Shown: piece after piece, positions 38,622 through 45,993 of the stretch
Position numbering within the stretch: the stretch's first letter is position 1
How the letters are laid out: every line of letters begins with the position of its first letter
Assembly (NCBI RefSeq): GCF_030124175.1
Contig: NZ_JASKMT010000023.1
Coordinates: forward strand, 1-64,000
Direction: 5' to 3'
Length of the DNA: 64,000 nt
Origin: Streptomyces sp. 549
GTDB taxonomy: Bacteria; Actinomycetota; Actinomycetes; Streptomycetales; Streptomycetaceae
Program-made: the position numbers and the translations under genes
Notes under the pieces: generated by a model
Database searches by the model: none
Told to the model about the DNA's origin: nothing
What the model saw: only the letters and a program-made list of their open reading frames with translations

Positions 38622-39112
38622 CGGGTGGCGTCGGGGTCGACGGTCCGCACCCCGAAGTGGGCGAGCAGCGCGGTGCAGGACCGGCAGGGCGGTGCGAAGG
38701 TGCCGTGCAGCGGGTCGCCGTCCTCGCGGAGGCGGCGGGTGGTGATCTTGGCGTGCTTCAGGGCCCGGCGGGCGTCCCCGCCGGTGAGGGGTTTTCGTGC
38801 CGCGCGTTTGGAGCGGCCGGCCTCGGCGTCGGCGAGGTGCCGGGAGAGCAGCAGCGCCTCGGGGCAGCGGCCGGTGTGGCGCTCGCGGCGGTCGGTGGTG
38901 AGCGTGTCGAGGAAGTCCTGCACCAGGGGGTGCAGCTGCGGTGGCTGGTCGGACTTGCCCGCGGTACAGGTGAGCGTCTTCCCCCGTACGGAGAGGGCGG
39001 CGGCGACGGTCGGCATGATGCCGTCGCGTCGGTGCTGCGCCAGCGGCGCGCTGCCGTCGGCGGTGGCGAACCAGTCGACGCGGGGGTCTCCCGAGTGTTG
39101 AGCGGTGTGCAT
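38618..39112 (-). CDS. YwqJ-type deaminase (toxin-like)
   Basis: A 164-aa protein of the YwqJ branch of the deaminase superfamily, known as C-terminal toxin domains that deaminate nucleic-acid bases or nucleotides. The zinc/active-site motif is present: GRCPEALLLS gives Cys83-x-Glu85 (C-x-E in place of H-x-E), and APPCRSCTALLAHFGV gives Cys143-x-x-Cys146, with the family-typical KITTRRLRE between. The protein is just the toxin-sized domain plus ~60 residues: no signal peptide, WXG/LXG or other delivery module. ATG 39112 follows GGGGAGGAAG; the longer frame to 39205 is unlikely. Coupled to SUKH-3 downstream. Confidence 0.85.
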   Translation of the reverse strand: MHTAQHSGDPRVDWFATADGSAPLAQHRRDGIMPTVAAALSVRGKTLTCTAGKSDQPPQLHPLVQDFLDTLTTDRRERHTGRCPEALLLSRHLADAEAGRSKRAARKPLTGGDARRALKHAKITTRRLREDGDPLHGTFAPPCRSCTALLAHFGVRTVDPDATR

Positions 39113-39443
39113 GGTGGTGCTTCCTCCCCGTACATCCCCCGTGTGCGAGATCAGACTTTGCCAAACATTGCGGGTGTTGTGGAAGTCGGCTGGCCCGTGG
39201 GGCATCTCGCAGTGCCGGGAACGCGGCGTTCCGCCGGGTCCCGGACGTAACCGGAACGGGTGGTTCGGGACGGGTTCGGCAGGGCCTGCGCAGGGGTGCC
39301 AGGCGGTGCGGACAGCCGTGCGGACGGGGGTGCGGGCGGCGGTGTCCGGGCGGGTGGGGAACGGGGCCGCCCGGGGCGGGTGGGGTGGTGGGGGTCTCGC
39401 TTAGGCTGTGCGGAACAGCCAGATGCACCCAGGGAGCACCGTC
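39113..39443. promoter_or_regulatory. Divergent promoter region of the toxin/immunity-domain genes
   Basis: A 331-nt gap between the deaminase gene (leftward) and the WHH-SUKH gene (rightward); no gene seen. It contains a perfect 6-bp palindrome with 3-nt centre, GGAACGCGGCGTTCC, at 39218-39232, which could be a shared operator, and a possible -10 element TAGGCT near 39402 for the rightward gene. Promoters are inferred, not proven. Confidence 0.4.
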
Positions 39444-40418
39444 ATGACTACAGGTCGGCTCGGGCAGCAAGCCGCGCCGCCGAACACGGCCTACGCCGGG
39501 CAGGTCGTGCACTTCCCGGACCCGGTCCGGGCGGCTCGCTACCCCGGTGGGCTGCGGATGGACGGCAGCGGCTTCCCCGACTTCTCCCCCTACGCGCGGG
39601 CCGCGGCGGAGATCGCGGAGCCCCCGGAGGGCTTCGGCGTCGACGAGTTGCGGCTCACCGACTACGTGTCGGCGAACGCGGCCCTGCACGCGTCCGGGCA
39701 CGAGCTGTGGGCGGAGCTGCCGCCGGTGGCGACGCCGCACGGCTGGACGTGGCACCACGTGCCCGGCGGCCGGCGGCTGGAACTGGTCCCGGTCGAGGTG
39801 AAGGCGCTGCTGCGGCACCACGGCGGGCTGGCCACGGCGGCCGTGGAGCACGGCAAGCGCGGCACCCGGCCGCTCCAGGAGACGCGCCCGGTGCACTTCG
39901 AGGTGCCGCACGGCGTGGCGGTCGCCGAGGAGCACGTACTGCACGTGGAGGAGGCCCTGGGCTACCGGCTGCCGGGCGCCTACCGGGCGTTCCTGAAGGC
40001 GGCGGGCGGCTGCGCGCCGGTCGGGGTGGCGCTGGACGCCGAGCTGGGCCTGCTGGTGGACCAGCCGTTCCTCACCGTCCGCGACGAACCGGCGGTGAAC
40101 GACCTCGTCTACGTCAACAAGTGCCTGCGGGACCACCTGACGAAGGACTTCCTCGGCGTGGGCTTCGTACAGGGCGGCCTGGTCGCGGTGCGGGTGCGCG
40201 GTGCGGACGCCGGCTCGGTGTGGTTCTGCGCCTACGACGACGCCCGGGACCGCGACGGTCTGGGTGTGGAGGAGCGCATGTCGGAACTGCTGATGCCGTG
40301 CGGCGAGGACTTCGACGCGTTCCTGCTGCGGCTGGCGGGCAATCCGCCGGAGCTGGAGACCGTGGCCAATCTGATGGTGGACGGCGGATTCGCCCGCGCC
40401 GTCCCGGTGGAGGGGTGA
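39444..40418 (+). CDS. WHH-type nuclease-like domain fused to SMI1/KNR4 (SUKH) domain
   Basis: A 324-aa two-domain protein. Residues ~30-135 resemble the HNH/Endo VII superfamily toxins with a WHH motif: GFPDFSPYA, the DYVSAN segment, then GWTWHH (Trp103-His104-His105), LELVPVEVK and LLRHHGG (His125-His126). In family members the position of Lys120 is normally His, so catalysis may be altered or lost. Residues ~155-310 look like a SUKH/SMI1-KNR4 fold (EEALGYRLPGAYRAFLKAAG, FVQGGLVAVRVRG, DFDAFLLRLAGN). Toxin-like and immunity-like domains are thus in one polypeptide, with no export signal. ATG 39444 follows AGGGAG. Ends 5 nt before the next gene. Confidence 0.78.
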   Translation: MTTGRLGQQAAPPNTAYAGQVVHFPDPVRAARYPGGLRMDGSGFPDFSPYARAAAEIAEPPEGFGVDELRLTDYVSANAALHASGHELWAELPPVATPHGWTWHHVPGGRRLELVPVEVKALLRHHGGLATAAVEHGKRGTRPLQETRPVHFEVPHGVAVAEEHVLHVEEALGYRLPGAYRAFLKAAGGCAPVGVALDAELGLLVDQPFLTVRDEPAVNDLVYVNKCLRDHLTKDFLGVGFVQGGLVAVRVRGADAGSVWFCAYDDARDRDGLGVEERMSELLMPCGEDFDAFLLRLAGNPPELETVANLMVDGGFARAVPVEG

Positions 40419-40423
40419 CGGCG

Positions 40424-42982
40424 ATGGTGACGTTCGCACAGGCGCAGGAGCGCGCCGAGCGCTGGGTCAACGGCGGCGTGCCCGCCTACCAGCACCGCGA
40501 GGTGCGGGTCCGCGAGTTCGACCTGGGGTTCGTGGCCTGGGCCGAGGACCGTCCCGACGGTCCTCGGTCCGACGGCGGCCGGACGCGGCTGGTCATCGCC
40601 CGCGACAGCGGCGAGTCGACGCTGTGGCCGGGGCTGCCGGTGGGCGAGGTGATCCGCCGGTACCAGGAGGAGTACGCCGTCAGGGCGCCCTCGGACGCCC
40701 CGCCGCCGCCCGCGCAGCCGGTGGACCTGGAGGCGACGTCGTTCCTGCTGACGCCGCCGGAGTGGCTGCAGGCGGCAGCGGACCGCATGGGCGTGCCCGA
40801 CCACCGCCGCACGTCCGGAGCCTCCGGCACGTCCGGAGCCTCCGGCACGTCCGGTGCGTCCGCCGCGCCTGCTGCCTCCGCCGCGGCCGGTGATCCCGAG
40901 CCGTCCGCTCCGTCCGGCGGCCCCGCTCCCGTCCCCTCCCCCGGCCCGTCCGGTGGCCACACGCAGCCCGACGGTTCCGCGACGCCGCCGGCCGCGCCGG
41001 GGACCCCGTCGGGCGTCCCGCAGGACGCGCGGCCCGGTGACACACCGCCGCCTCCGGGGCCCGGCGGCACGTCCGGCGGCTGGCCCGCAGCCGGAGGCTC
41101 CTCCGGAGGCCCGGCACCGGCCGACCGCTCGGCGGGCGGCTCACCCTGGGCGGACACCTCCGGTTCGGACGCGGGCGGCTCGGTGGCTCCCCCGGCGACG
41201 GTGTTCGCGCCGCCGCTGAGCGGCAGCGACGACGAGGGCACGCCGCCGCCCAGCAGCGGCGAGGCCCGCACCGAGCTGATGCCGGACGGCAGTTCGCTGC
41301 CCAGTACCCGCATCACCCCGGCCCTGGACGACCCGTCGTCCGGCCCGCTCGGACCGCCGTCCGCGCCGGGCGGCTCGACGCCGCCCCCGGCGCCTGGCAC
41401 GCCGGGCGCGGCCGACATCGCGGACGCGGCGACCAGCCGCGCGCCGCGCGGCTCCGTGCCGTCCCGCCCCTCGCGGAGCGGCGGCCCGTCCGTGCCGCCG
41501 CCGCCCGGCGCGCCGGGCACCCCGGGCGCCCGCCCCCGGCCGGGCGGCCCCGGCCCGCAGGGCGACGGCAGCGGCGCGGGCGGCAGCGGCGGTGACGGAG
41601 GCAGCGGTGACGGCTACGTGCCGACGCGGATGGTGCCGGCCGACGAGCTGGCCGCGCAGGCGCGCGGCGAGCGCACCCCGCCGCCCGGCGGGGACGGCAA
41701 CTCCGGCGGCGTGCACCACGCCGCGACGGTGCTTTCCGGGCCCGGCGGGCCCGGAAGCGGACAGCGCCCGCCGTCCGCCCCGGCCGCACCGCACGCCCCC
41801 GGCGCACCGGGCACGCCGGGCGCGCCCGCAGCAGGCGTGCACCAGGCGGCGACCGTGCTGTCGGGGCCCAGCGGCCCCCCGGCCGGCCCGCACCCGCCCG
41901 GCCCGGCCCCGCACGCCCCGGGCCCGGCCCCGCACACCCCCGGCCATCCCCCGCAGGGCGGCATGCCCCCGCAGGGGTACGGCTATCCGCAGCAGCCCAC
42001 CGGGCTGCCGACCGTCGGCCCCGGCTACATGGCGGTGCTGCGCTACCGGGCCCCGGACGGTTCGGAGCAGCAGCTCATCCGGCGCTCGGCGCCGGGCACG
42101 CCCCACCCGGAGTGGCAGATCATGTACGAGCTGCGGCAGATGAACGTGCCGCCGCAGCAGGTACTGGAGCTGCACACCGAGTTGGAGTCCTGCGAGCTGC
42201 CCGGCGGCTACTGCGCCCGCATGGTCCGGGAGACCTGGCCGCAGGTGCGGGTCAGCCACACCGCGCCCTACGGCCGCGACCACGCGTCCCGGCAGCAGGG
42301 CATGCGTCACCTCGTCGAGCACCAGGGCGAGTTGCACCAGGTGGCGGACGGCCCGGCGCGGCCCGCGCCGGTGCGGGCTCCACTGCAGCAGGTGCCGCCC
42401 GCCCCGCCGGTGCCGCCGGACGCGATCGGCCACGAGCTGGCCCAGGCGTTCGGGCCGCAGGGCGTGTTCCGCTTCGACCAGCGCGCGGTCTCCCGGCAGG
42501 GTGTGCCCGAGGTGGTCGCCCACACGCTGGTCTGGGCGGGCCTGCCGGTCGACTTCGGGCCGTTCTTCTGGGCGCAGGCCCAGCCGGGCCGCCCGGTGCC
42601 CACGCTGGCCGAACTCGCCCAGGAGCGCGGCGTGCAGCCGGCGTCCGACGCCGGCTCCTACCTGGTGATGGGCAGCGACTTCGGCCGTCAGCTGTGTGTG
42701 CAGTACGGCACCGCGCACATCGTGGCGGTGCCGATGGAGGCGGACGCGAGCGGTCGTCCGGCGGTGCCGCAGTTCGTGAACAGCGGTCTGCCGGAGTTCG
42801 CCCGCTGTCTGGGCCTGCTGGGACGCATGTGGCGGCTGCGCTACGGGCTGACGCAGGAGCAGGCGGGGCGCTGGACGGTCGACTTCCAGAACCAGCTGGC
42901 CGCACTGGACCCGGCGGCGCTGTCCGGCCCGGAGAACTGGTGGTCGGTGCTGCTGGAGCAGATGTGGGACGGCCTGCTCTGA
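40424..42982 (+). CDS. Imm35-linker-deaminase-SUKH-4 fusion protein
   Basis: An 852-aa cytosolic protein. Residues 5-90 resemble the YrhB/Imm35 immunity domain (ERAERWVNGGVPAYQHREV, TRLVIARDSGESTLWPGLPV). Residues ~125-525 are a Pro/Gly/Ala/Ser-rich disordered linker with an 18-bp repeat coding GTSGAS and two copies of AATVLSGP. Residues ~530-630 resemble toxin deaminases of the XOO_2897 type: HPEWQ (His561-x-Glu563) and LHTELESCELPGGYCARMV (Cys590, Cys597). Residues ~660-852 resemble SUKH-4 (HTLVWAGLPVDFGPFFWAQ, GSYLVMGSDFGRQLCVQYG, FVNSGLPEFARCLGLLGRMW). ATG 40424 has GGAGGG at nine bases. Immunity-toxin-immunity in one chain; no delivery domain. Terminated by the hairpin at 42995. Confidence 0.8.
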   Translation: MVTFAQAQERAERWVNGGVPAYQHREVRVREFDLGFVAWAEDRPDGPRSDGGRTRLVIARDSGESTLWPGLPVGEVIRRYQEEYAVRAPSDAPPPPAQPVDLEATSFLLTPPEWLQAAADRMGVPDHRRTSGASGTSGASGTSGASAAPAASAAAGDPEPSAPSGGPAPVPSPGPSGGHTQPDGSATPPAAPGTPSGVPQDARPGDTPPPPGPGGTSGGWPAAGGSSGGPAPADRSAGGSPWADTSGSDAGGSVAPPATVFAPPLSGSDDEGTPPPSSGEARTELMPDGSSLPSTRITPALDDPSSGPLGPPSAPGGSTPPPAPGTPGAADIADAATSRAPRGSVPSRPSRSGGPSVPPPPGAPGTPGARPRPGGPGPQGDGSGAGGSGGDGGSGDGYVPTRMVPADELAAQARGERTPPPGGDGNSGGVHHAATVLSGPGGPGSGQRPPSAPAAPHAPGAPGTPGAPAAGVHQAATVLSGPSGPPAGPHPPGPAPHAPGPAPHTPGHPPQGGMPPQGYGYPQQPTGLPTVGPGYMAVLRYRAPDGSEQQLIRRSAPGTPHPEWQIMYELRQMNVPPQQVLELHTELESCELPGGYCARMVRETWPQVRVSHTAPYGRDHASRQQGMRHLVEHQGELHQVADGPARPAPVRAPLQQVPPAPPVPPDAIGHELAQAFGPQGVFRFDQRAVSRQGVPEVVAHTLVWAGLPVDFGPFFWAQAQPGRPVPTLAELAQERGVQPASDAGSYLVMGSDFGRQLCVQYGTAHIVAVPMEADASGRPAVPQFVNSGLPEFARCLGLLGRMWRLRYGLTQEQAGRWTVDFQNQLAALDPAALSGPENWWSVLLEQMWDGLL

Positions 42983-42994
42983 TCCGAGCCGCCG

Positions 42995-43048
42995 AAGGGG
43001 ACCGGCAGGGCGCGCGCCGCACGGCGCGACCGCCAGGCCGGTCCCCTT
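42995..43048 (+). terminator. Hairpin ending the toxin/immunity-domain operon
   Basis: AAGGGGACCGGC (42995-43006) pairs perfectly with 43037-43048; a second GC-rich stem lies within the loop. Located 12 nt after the stop codon. The rest of 43049-43374 holds no gene; it should contain the promoter of the coiled-coil gene. Confidence 0.88.
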
Positions 43049-43374
43049 CTGTGCTCCTCCCCTTCAGCGGTGCTCCCCTTCGGCGTCGTTCTCCCGCCGG
43101 CGTGCCTCCGCAGGAGTGCGGACGGCGGCGGACGGGCAGGGTGTCGCTGCGGGGCGCGGCACGTTGGCCGCGGGCGGGCCCGGGCGGTGCCGTCCGCGGG
43201 TCGGGACGCGTCCGCCGGGTCCGTGGGAACGGACAGGAAGCCGCACGACCGGACAGTTCCGAAAAAGGCCGAATACCCCGGAACACCGGCATCCGCACGG
43301 ATGCAGCATGCTTGGGGACGACAGCCGCCGAAGTGGCACGCTTCGGGCGGATCGCGCAGAAGGAGGGGCTCGCC

Positions 43375-44388
43375 ATTTCTTTCACGGGTGCCAGCAGGGG
43401 TGCCGGCGGGCCGGGGGGTCGGACCGGGCCGGACCGTGCCGGGTTCGCGACCGCGCGACGCGGCTACCGGCCGGAGCAGGTGGACGCCCGCCTGGCCGCG
43501 CTGGACGAGGAGCAGCGCCTCGCCCTGGAACGGGTCGGGGAGTTGGAGCGGGCGAGTGAGGGGCTGGCCGCCGAGGCCGAGCGGCTGCGGCTGGTGGTGG
43601 AGTCGCTGTCGCCGCCGGCCTTCGAGACGCTGGGCGAGCGGGCGGCCCTGATCCTCACCGAGGCCGAGCAGGCCGCCGGTGAGCTGCGGCAGGACGTGGA
43701 CGCCGAGGTGGCCGCGCTGCACGAGGAGGCGGAGGCCGCGGCGACCGCCCGCCGCGAGGCGGCACGCGCCGAGGCCGCCCGGATCAGGGGGGCGGCCGAG
43801 GAGGCCGCGCGCGGCACGCTGGACGCGGCGGGGCGGCAGGCGGCCGAGGTGCGCGCGAGCGCGACCGCCGAAGCCGGGCAGGTCCGCGACGAGGCGCGGC
43901 AGAAGCTGGCCGGGGCCGAGCAGAGCTGCGCCGAACTCCTGGCCGGCCAGGAGCAGGAGCACAAGTCGGGGCTGGAGGCGCTGGACCGCGAACTGGCCCG
44001 GCACGAGGCGGAGTCGGACGCCCGCATCAACAAGCTGGAGCAGGCCGGGGAGGCCGCGCGCACCGCGTCCAAGCGGGCCTACGCGGAGGCCGAGCAGGCC
44101 GCTCGGCAGGAGAACGAGCGGGCCGAGCGGCAGGCGGAGGAGCTGCTCGTGCAGGCGCGGACACGTGCCGAGCGGATCGAGTGGGAGACCCAGCGGGTGC
44201 TGCGCGAGCAGGACGGGCGCAAGGAGGAGCTGCGCGACCACCTGGACCACGTCCGCGCCAGCCTGGCCGCCCTGACCGGCCGCGGCCACGAGGAACCCCA
44301 GGACGAGCCGCCGCAGGACGAGCCGCCGCCCGGGACCGGCGGTGGGACCGGTGACGGGACCGGCGGTTCAGGGGGACCTCGGGGGTAG
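43375..44388 (+). CDS. DivIVA-like coiled-coil protein, probable ATT start
   Basis: A 337-aa cytoplasmic protein. Near the N-terminus FATARRGYRPEQVDARLAAL resembles the DivIVA/cellulose-binding-protein membrane-targeting motif of actinomycete polarity proteins. Residues ~30-290 are an almost unbroken Ala/Glu/Arg coiled coil, ending in an acidic repeat (two copies of PQDEPP) and a Gly/Thr-rich tail. Likely a cytoskeletal or scaffold factor for polar growth. Start choice: a perfect AGGAGG (43361-43366) lies eight bases before ATT 43375 and no ATG/GTG is suitably placed; the in-frame GTG 43333 has no ribosome-binding site. Lies 55 nt upstream of glmU. Confidence 0.78.
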   Translation: MSFTGASRGAGGPGGRTGPDRAGFATARRGYRPEQVDARLAALDEEQRLALERVGELERASEGLAAEAERLRLVVESLSPPAFETLGERAALILTEAEQAAGELRQDVDAEVAALHEEAEAAATARREAARAEAARIRGAAEEAARGTLDAAGRQAAEVRASATAEAGQVRDEARQKLAGAEQSCAELLAGQEQEHKSGLEALDRELARHEAESDARINKLEQAGEAARTASKRAYAEAEQAARQENERAERQAEELLVQARTRAERIEWETQRVLREQDGRKEELRDHLDHVRASLAALTGRGHEEPQDEPPQDEPPPGTGGGTGDGTGGSGGPRG

Positions 44389-44443
44389 AGCTACGGCCCG
44401 GTATCCTTCCGGTGACATTCACCCGAAGCCGAAGGGCACACCC

Positions 44444-45901
44444 GTGAGCGCCAACCGCCCGGCAGCCGTCGTCGTTCTCGCAGCGGGTGAGGGCACCCGT
44501 ATGAAGTCGTCGACGCCGAAGGTCCTGCACGACATCTGCGGCCGGACGCTGGTCGGCCATGTGGTCGCCGCGTCCCGCGAACTGGACCCCGAGCACCTGG
44601 TGGTGGTCGTCGGGCACGGCCGGGAGCGGGTCGCCGCGCACCTCGCCGAGGTGGACGCCGCCGCCCGGACCGCCGTGCAGGCCGAGCAGAACGGCACCGG
44701 GCACGCGGTCCGGATGGGCCTGGAGGCGCTGCGCGCCGAGGGTGTGCGACTCTCCGGCACGGTCCTGGTGACCTGCGGCGACACGCCGCTGCTGACCGGC
44801 GACACGCTCCAGGCACTGGCCGACGTGCACGCCGCCGACGGCAACGCGGTGACGGTGCTGTCCGCGGAGGTGCCGGACGCCACCGGGTACGGGCGCATCA
44901 TGCGCGGCGAGGACGGCGCGGTGACCGCGATCGTCGAGCACAAGGACGCCACCGACGCGCAGCGCGCGGTGCGCGAGATCAACTCCGGCGTGTTCGCGTT
45001 CGACGGCGAGCTGCTGGCCGACGCGCTGGGCAAGGTCAGCACCGACAACAGCCAGGGCGAGGAGTACCTGACCGACGTCCTGGGCATCCTGCGCACGGCC
45101 GGGCACCGGGTGGGCGCGGCCGTCGCCGCCGACCACCGGGAGATCCTGGGCATCAACAACCGGGTGCAGCTCGCCGAGGCGCGGCGGCTGCTGAACCTGC
45201 GGCTGGTGGAGCGGGCGATGCTGGCCGGTGTGACGGTCGTGGACCCGGCCACCACGTGGCTGGACGCGGCGGTCACCGTGGAGCCGGACGCGCTGGTGCT
45301 GCCCGGCACCCAGCTGCTGGGGGCGACGCACCTGGCCGCCGGCTGCGAGGTCGGCCCGAACACCCGCCTCACCGACACCCACGTGGGCGCCGGTGCACAG
45401 GTCAGCAACACGGTGGCGGTGTCGGCCCGGGTCGGCGAGGGCGCCTCGGTGGGCCCGTACGCCTACCTGCGGCCGGGTACCGAGCTGGGGCCGAAGGCGA
45501 AGGCCGGCACGTACGTAGAGATGAAGAACGCCCGGATCGGCGAGGGCAGCAAGGTCCCGCACCTGTCGTACGTGGGCGACGCGACGATCGGCGAGTACAC
45601 CAACATCGGCGCGGCGAGCGTCTTCGTGAACTACGACGGCGAGGCCAAGCACCACACCACCATCGGCTCGCACTGCAAGACCGGCTCGGACAACATGTTT
45701 GTGGCTCCCGTCACGATCGGGGACGGCGCCTACACCGCCGCCGGGTCCGTGATCACCCGGGACGTGCCGCCCGGCTCCCTGGCCGTGGCACGCGGTCAGC
45801 AGCGCAACATCGAGGGCTGGGTGGCCCGCAAGCGCCCCGGCAGCGCCGCCGCGCAGGCGGCGAGGTCCGCCGGCGGGCAGGACTCCGGCGACCAGGTCTG
45901 A
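44444..45901 (+). CDS. glmU: Bifunctional GlmU (N-acetylglucosamine-1-phosphate uridyltransferase / glucosamine-1-phosphate acetyltransferase)
   Basis: A 485-aa enzyme making UDP-GlcNAc for peptidoglycan: acetylation of glucosamine-1-phosphate, then uridylyl transfer. N-terminal pyrophosphorylase signature LAAGEGTRMKSSTPKVLHDI, substrate-binding QNGTGHAVRMGL and TCGDTPLL. From ~255 the left-handed beta-helix acetyltransferase repeats (VGPNTRLTDTHVGAGAQV, VGEGASVGPYAYLRPGTELG), with catalytic-site segments VEMKNARIGEGSKVPHLSYV and NYDGEAKHHTTIGSHCKTG. GTG 44444 follows GAAGGG. Full length with an Ala-rich tail. Confidence 0.97.
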   Translation: MSANRPAAVVVLAAGEGTRMKSSTPKVLHDICGRTLVGHVVAASRELDPEHLVVVVGHGRERVAAHLAEVDAAARTAVQAEQNGTGHAVRMGLEALRAEGVRLSGTVLVTCGDTPLLTGDTLQALADVHAADGNAVTVLSAEVPDATGYGRIMRGEDGAVTAIVEHKDATDAQRAVREINSGVFAFDGELLADALGKVSTDNSQGEEYLTDVLGILRTAGHRVGAAVAADHREILGINNRVQLAEARRLLNLRLVERAMLAGVTVVDPATTWLDAAVTVEPDALVLPGTQLLGATHLAAGCEVGPNTRLTDTHVGAGAQVSNTVAVSARVGEGASVGPYAYLRPGTELGPKAKAGTYVEMKNARIGEGSKVPHLSYVGDATIGEYTNIGAASVFVNYDGEAKHHTTIGSHCKTGSDNMFVAPVTIGDGAYTAAGSVITRDVPPGSLAVARGQQRNIEGWVARKRPGSAAAQAARSAGGQDSGDQV

Positions 45902-45906
45902 CCCGT

Positions 45907-45926
45907 CTCCGGCCCACCGGCCGGAG
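45907..45926 (+). terminator. Short hairpin between glmU and prs
   Basis: CTCCGGCC (45907-45914) and GGCCGGAG (45919-45926) form an 8-bp stem with loop CACC, starting 5 nt past the glmU stop. It may only partly uncouple prs from glmU. Confidence 0.55.
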
Positions 45927-45993
45927 CGGTCGAGTTCGGCGAAGGGCGTACGGTGAGAGACGCACATCTGGCAGATTCCAAGGAGACGGTGCA

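Noticed and set aside
39260..40423. 5' extension of the 852-aa fusion protein frame
   Set aside because: This part overlaps the whole WHH-SUKH gene in another frame, is Gly/Arg/Ala-rich, and a good ribosome-binding site precedes ATG 40424.
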